A DNA stretch of 64,000 nucleotides from Bacillus sp. REN3 (GTDB taxonomy: Bacteria > Bacillota > Bacilli > Bacillales > Cytobacillaceae), in the NCBI RefSeq assembly GCF_017912555.1, contig NZ_JAERSD010000018.1:1-64000 (forward strand), given 5' to 3'. The stretch's first letter is position 1. Every line of letters begins with the position of its first letter. This document shows positions 57,278-63,325 of this stretch, piece after piece. The notes under the pieces are model-generated. The model saw nothing but the letters and a program-made list of their open reading frames with translations. It had not been told where the DNA came from and searched no databases. The translations under genes and the position numbers were made by a program.

Positions 57278-57922
57278 CTATGCGTGACCTTTCGATTTCA
57301 ACCAATTCATTCGTATTTGTTCCAATCGCTTTAATTCCGCCTTGACCGCTTTGACGTATGCTGCACGGGCTTCTGATTCTGTTTCAAACGTTCCAATATG
57401 CTTTCCACAAACTCCAACCTGGTATTTACCGCTTGACGTCTTCGTAAATCCTTTTGCATGGTTCAATTTATATTTCAAACAATTCTCACGGTCGGTAACC
57501 ACTTCAAGGTTTTCGTCCCGATTATCAAGAGTTTGTTCGTTTTTATGATTGACTTGAATTGACATTCCCGTTTCTTCGAAAAATCCGTTGTATTTGGCAA
57601 GTTCCTGACGCATGATGAATCTATGCAATTGTTCCTTTCTTCGAATTCCTTTCCCAACGGCGATATTTGCGTAAATTCCATTGTTCCCTAAGAAAGCGGC
57701 GACTTTTCCTTTCTGCAATACTTCCGACAATCTATGCTTCGAAATTAGTGTTTCCCGCCCGTCCTTCAAGAATATTGTGACACTTCGGTCGTCGTTGAAC
57801 TTGAAGTCATTGAATCGGCGACAACCGTGCAAACCGTTCTTTCTCTTAATATAATTCAACAATTTGACCTCGTTTTCATTTATTGGTTCAAATCTAATAT
57901 TTCCATCAGCTTCAACAAACAT
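57278..57922 (-). CDS. HNH endonuclease with AP2-like DNA-binding domain
   Basis: 214-residue protein. The HNH part is in the middle (LHRFIMRQEL, then VNHKNEQTLDNRDENLEV with the N-H-K and N-R-x-N-L-E core). The C-terminal part (TSSGKYQVGVCGKHIGTF, EARAAYVKAV) has the AP2/ERF-like fold found in phage and free-standing homing endonucleases. AGGAGGTC precedes the ATG. It probably helps spread or maintain DNA at the element, or is a selfish gene carried by it. Confidence 0.85.
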   Translation of the reverse strand: MFVEADGNIRFEPINENEVKLLNYIKRKNGLHGCRRFNDFKFNDDRSVTIFLKDGRETLISKHRLSEVLQKGKVAAFLGNNGIYANIAVGKGIRRKEQLHRFIMRQELAKYNGFFEETGMSIQVNHKNEQTLDNRDENLEVVTDRENCLKYKLNHAKGFTKTSSGKYQVGVCGKHIGTFETESEARAAYVKAVKAELKRLEQIRMNWLKSKGHA

Positions 57923-57974
57923 ATTGATGACCTCCTATCCCAAGTTCGTTTTGGTGTGTTCATTTTGACCAATC

Positions 57975-57998
57975 AAAAAGACGCCCCGAAGGACGTCC
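57975..57998 (-). terminator. Terminator of the small-gene operon
   Basis: GACGTCC-TTCG-GGGCGTC with one mismatch and a stable TTCG loop, followed by T5 on the minus strand, directly after the stop at 57999. Confidence 0.88.
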
Positions 57999-58262
57999 TT
58001 ACTTCTTTAATTCGATTGTTGTTAATTCTCCACTTTTTTCACGTTCCTTCTGCTGGCGGATCTGCTCGTCGTACATTCCAATTGCAATTAAACAAATTGG
58101 TGGAAGATTGTGTCCTTCATTAAGCAATTTACGCCAATACTCAATTTGCTCGACGTTATGCTTTTCATTTTTCTTAGCTTCCTCGACTATCTTCTTTGAC
58201 TTCGGACTTTCCGCATAACCTTTCGCAATTTCTTCTAATGCTTTACGTTGTGAATATGCCAT
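57999..58262 (-). CDS. Hypothetical protein, last gene of element operon
   Basis: 87-residue charged, helical cytoplasmic protein (AYSQRKALEEIAKGYAESPK, then EYWRKLLNEGHNLPPICLIA). No family recognised. It starts 1 base after the stop of the preceding gene and is followed by a terminator, so it closes a five-gene operon. Confidence 0.7.
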   Translation of the reverse strand: MAYSQRKALEEIAKGYAESPKSKKIVEEAKKNEKHNVEQIEYWRKLLNEGHNLPPICLIAIGMYDEQIRQQKEREKSGELTTIELKK

Positions 58263-58263
58263 A

Positions 58264-58470
58264 TTAATTCAACCCCCTTTTATATCTTTCAAGACGTTCC
58301 TTTGCCCGTTCCAATCCCTTAGGTCGTGCGATACGGACTTCGGTTGTAGATACGCCAACTTCTTTCGCAATATCTTCAAGCGACTTGCGTTCGCGTTTCA
58401 TGCGAAGAATCATATCAAGCGTTTTAACTTCATATTCCGTCTGTTTCACTAACATTTCGAGTGCCGTCAT
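58264..58470 (-). CDS. Small helix-turn-helix protein
   Basis: 68-residue basic protein. RKSLEDIAKEVGVSTTEVR has the spacing of a helix-turn-helix (resembling sigma-region-4/resolvase type). It may be a DNA-binding regulator of the element. It overlaps the 28-residue gene before it by 4 bases (ATGA) and touches the gene after it. Confidence 0.65.
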   Translation of the reverse strand: MTALEMLVKQTEYEVKTLDMILRMKRERKSLEDIAKEVGVSTTEVRIARPKGLERAKERLERYKRGLN

Positions 58471-58553
58471 TCCGATACACCACCAAAATGTTTTTCAATT
58501 ATGACCAATGACCAAACTGCAATCAAGAAATGAATCATTGCAAGAACATTCAT
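58467..58553 (-). CDS. 28-residue single-helix membrane peptide
   Basis: MNVLAMIHFLIAVWSLVIIE followed by KHFGGVSE: a membrane-spanning helix with a short polar tail. GGGTGAAG lies 5 bases upstream, the start is 2 bases after the stop of the coiled-coil gene, and the stop overlaps the next start (ATGA). The tight fit inside an operon supports a real gene. It could be a small toxin-like or membrane-regulatory peptide; nothing shows which. Confidence 0.55.
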   Translation of the reverse strand: MNVLAMIHFLIAVWSLVIIEKHFGGVSE

Positions 58554-58555
58554 AA

Positions 58556-59152
58556 TTACTTCACCCAAGCGGGAACACGACCGCTGGAATACGTTTTTTC
58601 TTGTGTTTCAGTCTTTAATCCAAGACAAAATTCTTCGGGAGTATAATCCTTTGGTGAATAGACTTTTCGTTCATTAATAGTTCGACCATACTTATCGGTA
58701 GGAATCCCTAAGTCAAACATTGTTTTGTTGTATTCTTGATTTACATTCCCGATTTCGTTCTTAATTTGACCAAGTTCCGCTAATTGCTTCAATAATTCAT
58801 TTCTTGCAGCAATCACGGATTCAACCTTATTGTCATATCGGGATTGGATTTCCTTCAACCGTTTTTCACGGTGTTCTTTTGCGAACGGAACAAACTTTTC
58901 AACCGCTAATTTTTTGCGTACTGCATAGGCACGTTGAAGAAGTTCGGTTGTTTCGGCAAGTTCAGATTTCTTATCGTTCAACAATACCTTTGCTTGTTCA
59001 ACGTCGGATTCAGAAACAATCCCTAAAAGTAATTGTTCGGTTGAATCTTCGATTGCTTGCGTTAATTCAATTACTTGATTCGTCAATTCGTCTTGCTTGT
59101 TTTCCAATTCTTGAATTTTAGACTTGACCGCTTCCAATTGTTGCTTTGACAT
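58556..59152 (-). CDS. Coiled-coil protein of the sigK element
   Basis: 198 residues. Residues 1-120 form a long predicted coiled coil (SKQQLEAVKSKIQELENKQ and onward); the C-terminal 40 residues contain Pro/Tyr and end SSGRVPAWVK. It resembles phage-type small helical proteins in composition but no family is recognised. Good ribosome site (AAGGGGGG) upstream. Confidence 0.65.
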   Translation of the reverse strand: MSKQQLEAVKSKIQELENKQDELTNQVIELTQAIEDSTEQLLLGIVSESDVEQAKVLLNDKKSELAETTELLQRAYAVRKKLAVEKFVPFAKEHREKRLKEIQSRYDNKVESVIAARNELLKQLAELGQIKNEIGNVNQEYNKTMFDLGIPTDKYGRTINERKVYSPKDYTPEEFCLGLKTETQEKTYSSGRVPAWVK

Positions 59153-59214
59153 AAATCAACTCCCCCCTTTTTACCGCAACACAATGTTGCGTTTGAATTT
59201 TCAATTTGATTTTT

Positions 59215-59442
59215 TCATTCACTTTCAAACCTACGCATGATTTTCAAATTGCGAATTGCTTCGATTTCTTCTGGCTTAACGTTGAATCGGTAAATGATTC
59301 GTTGTTTAAGTCGTTCGGAAATTGGCAATTTGTCAGATTCAATTAGCGAAATCATTTGTTGAGATACGCCAACTTCACGGGCAAAATCGCCTTGATTCAG
59401 TCCTAGATTCGTCCGCAATGCTTTGACAACAAATCCTTCCAT
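59215..59442 (-). CDS. XRE family helix-turn-helix regulator
   Basis: 75-residue Cro/CI-type regulator: VKALRTNLGLNQGDFAREVG and GVSQQMISLIESDKLPISER make the standard helix-turn-helix. AAAGGAGG precedes the ATG. First gene of the five-gene operon that runs to 57999, so it is likely the operon's repressor. Confidence 0.82.
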   Translation of the reverse strand: MEGFVVKALRTNLGLNQGDFAREVGVSQQMISLIESDKLPISERLKQRIIYRFNVKPEEIEAIRNLKIMRRFESE

Positions 59443-60200
59443 ACTTTCAACCTCCTTTTAAATTAGTAAAAAACAAGTTCTTGACCAAAAAGTAATGTCC
59501 CGCCAATAAGACGGGCAATCGCACTACTGCACGCTGCTTCGATAGGTCAAATCGAACTTGGGTCGGCAACCAATATTCAGTTGTAAAAAAGCGGATTCCC
59601 CCGTTAAAGAACCCGCTTCTAATTATCAATTGTTCTAAAACGTCCCTTGTAAGTTACAATTGGACTAAATTCGTAAAAAACAAGATACAATGTATAAAAA
59701 AATGCGACGGTCACGGTAAAAAGCTCGCAACCAATCGCATTTTCTCGGAGGAATAACCGATTGTATGTCAATGCCGCATACGGAAACGGTAAGGATTAAT
59801 TTTATGTATTTTCGTTTAATCTTCTTTGACATCTATTACGTATTAACGTTTACTTCGTAATTTGCGACAATCTAATCGAATCTATATTGCGAATATCTTT
59901 GTCGTTATCTAATTAACTTTGTCACTTATGTTCCAAAGTTAAGCAAGCTTTGCTTGCACCGTTCTTGAGGAACTTGATTTTTAGTTCCGAAAGAATGGTT
60001 ACTATCAAGCGAAGTATTGTATCGAAGTTTCGTTGAAACTAACGAAATACTAACGTTATCTAAGCGACTTCTACTTCGTAATTCAACCGCAAAATCCCTT
60101 GACAAGCGTCACAAATACGATTTAACACAAATTTAATATTTTTGTAACAATTTTGTAATATTTATTGGCATAACTTCGAAAAACTTGTCCTTGACTATGC
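59443..60200. other. Right-hand non-coding part of the sigK element
   Basis: About 760 bases without a supported gene. It holds a 12-bp direct repeat TACTTCGTAATT (59851-59862 and 60072-60083), several short dyads (for example GCAAGCTTTGCTTGC near 59942), and a TTGACA (60099-60104) 17 bases from a weak TTAACA on the plus strand pointing at the sigK 3' half. It probably includes the promoter of the XRE operon. Confidence 0.5.
59585..59619 (-). terminator. Terminator-like hairpin upstream of the XRE gene
   Basis: AAGCGG(G) / CCGCTT with a 16-base loop and T6 on the minus strand. Its location before the first gene of an operon suggests an attenuator or the end of a small RNA made from the right part of the element. 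Confidence 0.5.
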
Positions 60201-60225
60201 ACACATTTGACATTAGAATCGAAAT
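60201..60225 (+). other. Right recombination site of the sigK element
   Basis: Inner arm 60201-60220 is the inverted partner of 53717-53736 (15 of 20 positions). The core GAAAT is at 60221-60225, with GA at 60221-60222 the predicted crossover. Confidence 0.75.
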
Positions 60226-60607
60226 CCTCATGCATTTAAGAGCATTGAAAAAAACGAAAAAGGACGTCTCACTCCATGATCCTATCGGCCAGGATAAGGA
60301 AGGGAATGAAATCTCTTTGATTGATGTCCTGAAGTCCGAATCCGAGGATGTCATTGATACAATCCAGCTGAATATGGAGCTGGAAAAAGTGAAGGAATAT
60401 ATCGATGTACTTGATGACCGCGAAAAAGAAGTGATTGTCGGCCGATTCGGCCTGGATTTAAAGAAGGAAAAAACACAGAGGGAAATTGCAAAGGAGCTTG
60501 GGATTTCCAGGAGTTATGTATCGAGGATTGAAAAAAGGGCATTGATGAAAATGTTCCATGAATTTTATCGTGCCGAAAAAGAGAAGAAAAAAAATATGGG
60601 ACAATGA
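60221..60607 (+). CDS. sigK: Sigma-K, C-terminal fragment
   Basis: Residues 113-240 of sigma-K. It continues the family sequence without loss: [20 protein letters not shown], region 3 EVIDTI-like [16 protein letters not shown], and region 4 helix-turn-helix [20 protein letters not shown]. It has no ribosome site or start of its own at the junction; an upstream in-frame ATG at 60185 would add unrelated residues. It needs excision of the element to be expressed as sigma-K. Confidence 0.96.
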   Translation, partial: EILMHLRALKKTKKDVSLHDPIGQDKEGNEISLIDVLKSESEDVIDTIQLNMELEKVKEYIDVLDDREKEVIVGRFGLDLKKEKTQREIAKELGISRSYVSRIEKRALMKMFHEFYRAEKEKKKNMGQ

Positions 60608-60618
60608 AGCAAGGTTCG

Positions 60619-60656
60619 AAAAAAAGAGCGTCAGCCGATGGGCTGCCGCTCTTTTT
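60619..60656. terminator. Bidirectional terminator after sigK
   Basis: AAAGAGCG / CGCTCTTT outer stem and AGCC / GGCT inner stem, A7 on one side and T5 on the other. It ends sigK and the small minus-strand gene that follows. Confidence 0.85.
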
Positions 60657-60657
60657 C

Positions 60658-60735
60658 CTATTCCACGCTTACTTCCGCGGCGATGATCAATCCAATTGTG
60701 CCGCAGACGACGAATCCCATCACAATTATGAACAT
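60658..60735 (-). CDS. 25-residue hydrophobic peptide
   Basis: MFIIVMGFVVCGTIGLIIAA followed by EVSVE: one membrane helix. GAGGGGTG lies 6 bases before the ATG and a terminator follows the stop by 2 bases. Function unknown. The well-formed translation signals and terminator argue for a real gene. Confidence 0.5.
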   Translation of the reverse strand: MFIIVMGFVVCGTIGLIIAAEVSVE

Positions 60736-60825
60736 CTCCTGCACCCCTCTTTACCATACTCTGATTATCAATCCAAATTTATCATATTAGGACTGTGTAA
60801 AAAGGATCAGGTTGTGAACATTTTG

Positions 60826-60897
60826 TTAATTAATTTTACGTGGCTGTGATGATTTTCTCCTAAAAATAAGCGTTAAAAGCAAAACATGCAATGACAT
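60826..60897 (-). CDS. 23-residue peptide with strong ribosome site
   Basis: MSLHVLLLTLIFRRKSSQP followed by a short basic tail. GGGAGGTG lies 6 bases upstream. The N-terminus looks like a shortened YrzI (hydrophobic stretch, then basic residues), so it may be a diverged copy or a YrzI-like peptide. Confidence 0.45.
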   Translation of the reverse strand: MSLHVLLLTLIFRRKSSQPRKIN

Positions 60898-60920
60898 CGA
60901 CACACCTCCCGCGTTCTTGG

Positions 60921-60980
60921 TTAGGTGGTGTCCTTCTCCACCCACAGGCTAGCCAGTCTTCCTTGAATCATATAAATCAT
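60921..60980 (-). CDS. 19-residue peptide with strong ribosome site
   Basis: MIYMIQGRLASLWVEKDTT, preceded by AAAGGTGG at good spacing, 36 bases after yrzI. It may be a leader or coupling peptide. Evidence is limited to its translation signals and position. Confidence 0.35.
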   Translation of the reverse strand: MIYMIQGRLASLWVEKDTT

Positions 60981-61016
60981 TTTCTTTCCACCTTTCTGTT
61001 TTTAATTAGGCAATCA

Positions 61017-61154
61017 TTAAAACTGGCGAAGCCATGCCTGACGAGTCTTGTTTTCTTCATGAATTTTTTCGACCATTTCAATATGGCGAATTTCTTCCAT
61101 TGTGAATTGACGTCTTTTGATTGTCACTGTAAAGAACAAGATATTCAAGGTCAT
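61017..61154 (-). CDS. yrzI: YrzI family small protein
   Basis: 45 residues: MTLNILFFTVTIKRRQFTME with a hydrophobic start and basic turn, then a helical charged tail ending TRQAWLRQF. It matches the YrzI small-protein pattern of Bacillus, and is near mtnN/yrhC as in B. subtilis. GGAGGTG lies 8 bases upstream. Role unknown. Confidence 0.8.
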   Translation of the reverse strand: MTLNILFFTVTIKRRQFTMEEIRHIEMVEKIHEENKTRQAWLRQF

Positions 61155-61219
61155 TGTCGGCTCACCTCCTTATTTTTCCAACACAAATAGCCGCAAGGAA
61201 ATCCCTGCGGCAAAATGGG

Positions 61220-61257
61220 CATAAAAATGCCGCAGGGCACGCTTCTCCCTGCGGCAT
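61220..61257 (-). terminator. Terminator of the 26-residue gene
   Basis: Perfect 11-bp stem ATGCCGCAGGG / CCCTGCGGCAT with a 9-base loop and T5 on the minus strand. A second GC-rich hairpin (61191-61210) with the same CCTGCGG word follows. Confidence 0.85.
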
Positions 61258-61281
61258 GGATGTATTAGTCGTAGAAACAGT

Positions 61282-61362
61282 TTAAATAACCCAGTCCGAT
61301 CCGGTCGAATGCGCATCATAATATACAGTTTTCGAATTGTATTCTTTTCCCATCATGATCAT
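61282..61362 (-). CDS. 26-residue small protein with own promoter and terminator
   Basis: MIMMGKEYNSKTVYYDAHST and GSDWVI: a soluble, polar peptide with no membrane helix. AGAAGGAGG lies 11-12 bases upstream, a consensus-like SigA promoter is 41 bases upstream, and a strong terminator follows by 25 bases. All signals of a gene are present; the function is unknown. Confidence 0.6.
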   Translation of the reverse strand: MIMMGKEYNSKTVYYDAHSTGSDWVI

Positions 61363-61402
61363 TTCACTCGACCTCCTTCTGAATTATTTGCTTACAATGG
61401 TA

Positions 61403-61431
61403 AGTATATCCACTTAAAAGGTATTTGTAAA
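61403..61431 (-). promoter_or_regulatory. SigA promoter of the 26-residue gene
   Basis: TTTACA (61426-61431) and TATACT (61403-61408), minus strand, 17-base spacing; each hexamer differs from consensus at one position. Confidence 0.78.
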
Positions 61432-61511
61432 CCTTTTTATGACCCAATTTTCAAAAAGTCTTCGCCACGATCAAATACTCATTACTGGAGTCCACCTGGC
61501 CGTCAATTGAA

Positions 61512-61545
61512 TAAAAAAATGACGCCCCACATATGGACGTCATTT
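61512..61545 (-). terminator. Terminator of yrhC
   Basis: AATGACG / CGTCATT with a 13-base loop and T7 on the minus strand, overlapping the yrhC stop. Confidence 0.85.
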
Positions 61546-61794
61546 CTTCATCAAATAATCCTGGCCATCTTCTGATTCAATCAGATTGTTCCGGTATTTT
61601 TTCGCAAGCGAAAAGAACACGAAAGACCCGGCAAGGAAGCCGACAGAAGCTCCTGTGGCAATATATATATCTGTCATTTCTTTAGTCGTCGATGGAATGA
61701 TGACGCCCAGGTAAAAAAAGACGCCGACCGTTAAAAGAACAATGGCAAATTGCTTGTAATCGACCATTCTCTCATATAATTGCTTTGCATTCAT
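61540..61794 (-). CDS. yrhC: YrhC family membrane protein
   Basis: 84-residue membrane protein with two helices (FAIVLLTVGVFFYLGVII and ATGASVGFLAGSFVFFSLA), matching YrhC. In B. subtilis yrhC lies after mtnN-yrhA-yrhB; here yrhA and yrhB (reverse transsulfuration) are missing between mtnN and yrhC. AAGGTG precedes the ATG. Confidence 0.85.
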   Translation of the reverse strand: MNAKQLYERMVDYKQFAIVLLTVGVFFYLGVIIPSTTKEMTDIYIATGASVGFLAGSFVFFSLAKKYRNNLIESEDGQDYLMKK

Positions 61795-61859
61795 TTAGAT
61801 CACCTTAATGATTTGTCATTGAACATATCCTTACTTTAACATATTTAAACATACATTGA

Positions 61860-62075
61860 TTATGTAATTCCTGGAAAATATACAGATATTTCTTTTATCT
61901 TTTTCTTCTTCGAGCATCCCCTCTGCCTTGTGAAGGCAGTGCGCCAAGCCATGTGCCCTAAAGCAGGAAAGGAGCATCGCCGGGTAAGATCGGTGTACCG
62001 ACGACTGAAACCTTCCCTTTTCTAAAACAGGCGCCTGAGCTGGATTTTCTTCTTGCAGCCCATTACTTATTAAAG
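61860..62075. repeat. GC-rich intergenic block, possible repeat
   Basis: Between mtnN and yrhC, at the place of the missing yrhA-yrhB. It has CTGCCTT-GTG-AAGGCAG (61922-61938), ATCGGTGTACCGA (62 kb) and GGCGCCTGAGCTGG (62030-62043), whose reverse form CCAGCTCAGGCGCC recalls the AGCTCCAGCGCCTAG word near 45010. It might be a palindromic repeat family member. Confidence 0.35.
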
Positions 62076-62077
62076 TG

Positions 62078-62106
62078 AAAAATCCCTTAGATTAATAAGG
62101 GATTTG
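62078..62106 (-). terminator. Terminator of mtnN
   Basis: AAATCCCTTA / TAAGGGATTT with a 7-base loop and TT-rich tail on the minus strand, overlapping the mtnN stop. Confidence 0.75.
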
Positions 62107-62815
62107 ACTGAAAGTCACGATGCCAGTTTCTGACCATCTCATTGACGATTTCATATGAATTTTTCGAAGCTAGCTTTGTGAATTCCAGGAAATTGACATC
62201 CGCAGAGCCATCCGCCTGATCTGACATCGACCTGATGATCACAAATGGGATGCCATTCATGCTGCAGACCTGTCCGACAGCAGCTCCTTCCATTTCGGTG
62301 CAATATCCCTGCAGTTCATCATATAGGAACTTGACTTTGCTGCGATCGGCGATGAACTGGTCACCTGAAAGAATCCGGCCGCTTACGATTTTCCTGCCTT
62401 CGACAGTTTCTTTGCCAGCGGAGATGGCAAGGTCGATCAGTTTTGGGTCCGCTTTAAATAGCGATTCATCCGTATAAGGGATTTCCCCTAGCTTGAATCC
62501 AAGAGCCGTTGCGTCCATATCATGCTGCACGCAGTCCGATGATACGACGATATCCCCGATCCCGAGGTCAGGATTGACTGCCCCTGCGACTCCGGTGAAA
62601 ATGACATGTGATACAGCAAATTCATCAATCAAGATTTGTGTGCAAACACTGGCATTGACTTTCCCCACACCCGATTTACATAAGACGATTCCATATCCAT
62701 TGAACGATCCTGTATAATATGTGATGCCAGCCTTCGTTTTTGCTTCATGGTGACCCATGCCATCAAGAATATGCTCGATTTCTTCATCCATTGCGCCGAT
62801 TATCCCAATCCTCAT
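62087..62815 (-). CDS. mtnN: 5'-methylthioadenosine/S-adenosylhomocysteine nucleosidase
   Basis: Enzyme of SAM recycling that cleaves adenine from MTA and SAH, 242 residues. It has IGIIGAMDEEIEHIL, FTGVAGAVNPDLGIGD, the catalytic Glu in TEMEGAAVGQVC and SDQADGSA. The C-terminus is about ten residues longer than usual. yrrT, which normally precedes it, is absent here. Confidence 0.96.
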   Translation of the reverse strand: MRIGIIGAMDEEIEHILDGMGHHEAKTKAGITYYTGSFNGYGIVLCKSGVGKVNASVCTQILIDEFAVSHVIFTGVAGAVNPDLGIGDIVVSSDCVQHDMDATALGFKLGEIPYTDESLFKADPKLIDLAISAGKETVEGRKIVSGRILSGDQFIADRSKVKFLYDELQGYCTEMEGAAVGQVCSMNGIPFVIIRSMSDQADGSADVNFLEFTKLASKNSYEIVNEMVRNWHRDFQSNPLLI

Positions 62816-63087
62816 CCTGATTCCTCCAATATCTTTGGCCGTATAAATGCGATCTTAATGGCATTATATAAAAACTTTGTTGCCACACTTCCAGATGCTT
62901 TTAATAGCTTTTATGTTTCACGTTCCCGTATCACATGATCCCCTGTAAAATCATCCTGCCGTTTTAATTTATCAAAAAACGTGGTATTTTTATAGGGATT
63001 TAACTTTTTATCCGCTTTGCTAAAGAACATTTCAACTAAACTTTATCATTGCTGCAGGATTGACAAAACTGACAAGGAGAAAAGATA

Positions 63088-63294
63088 ATGGAATTGCACT
63101 TTGACTTGATTGAGGACAAAATCGAGTTCTTCGAAGCAACAGATTTAAAGAGTCTTGAAAAAAAGATCAGCCAGCAAATTGAAATCAATAAAGCAATCAT
63201 GCTTTCAGTACATCATGTTTCGCACCAGATGCACATTGATGAAAAAGGCAGACTATTTTATTCGGCAATGGTCCATTTCAAGGCCAAAAAATGA
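63088..63294 (+). CDS. yrzA: YrzA family protein (DUF2536)
   Basis: 68-residue cytoplasmic protein, MELHFDLIEDKIEFFEA at the start and VHHVSHQMHIDEKGRLFYSA near the end, matching DUF2536. Function unknown. AAGGAG precedes the ATG. It is divergent from mtnN and convergent with yrrS, as in B. subtilis. Confidence 0.88.
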   Translation: MELHFDLIEDKIEFFEATDLKSLEKKISQQIEINKAIMLSVHHVSHQMHIDEKGRLFYSAMVHFKAKK

Positions 63295-63315
63295 GGGGCC
63301 CTTCTGCAGGCCCCC
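63286..63315 (-). terminator. Terminator of yrrS
   Basis: GGGGCC / GGCCCC stem with an 8-base loop followed by TCATTTTTT on the minus strand; the T-run is the complement of the last yrzA codons. Confidence 0.7.
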
Positions 63316-63325
63316 TACTCACCTT

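Larger units (their letters stand above)
53715..60220 (+). mobile_element. Skin-like element (about 6.5 kb) inserted in sigK
   Basis: Deleting exactly 6506 bases between the two GAAAT copies joins the sigK halves in frame: 112 codons, then GAA ATC CTC ATG, giving a 240-residue protein, the family length. The element carries a large serine recombinase next to its left end and has no phage structural genes. The insertion point matches the region-2/region-3 junction used by the B. subtilis skin, which is about 48 kb; this one is much smaller. Gene content: recombinase, 57-residue basic protein, MerR module, HNH-AP2 endonuclease, small-gene operon. Confidence 0.95.

Noticed and set aside
60099-60127. 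Promoter reading into the sigK 3' half
   Set aside because: TTGACA is perfect but the -10 (TTAACA) is poor and no start codon with a ribosome site follows; probably chance in AT-rich DNA.
53715-60220. The element as a conventional prophage
   Set aside because: No terminase, portal, capsid, tail or lysis genes; only recombinase, regulators, endonuclease and small genes are seen.
62816-63087. S-box (SAM) riboswitch upstream of mtnN
   Set aside because: The spacer lacks the conserved S-box core and any terminator-antiterminator pair.
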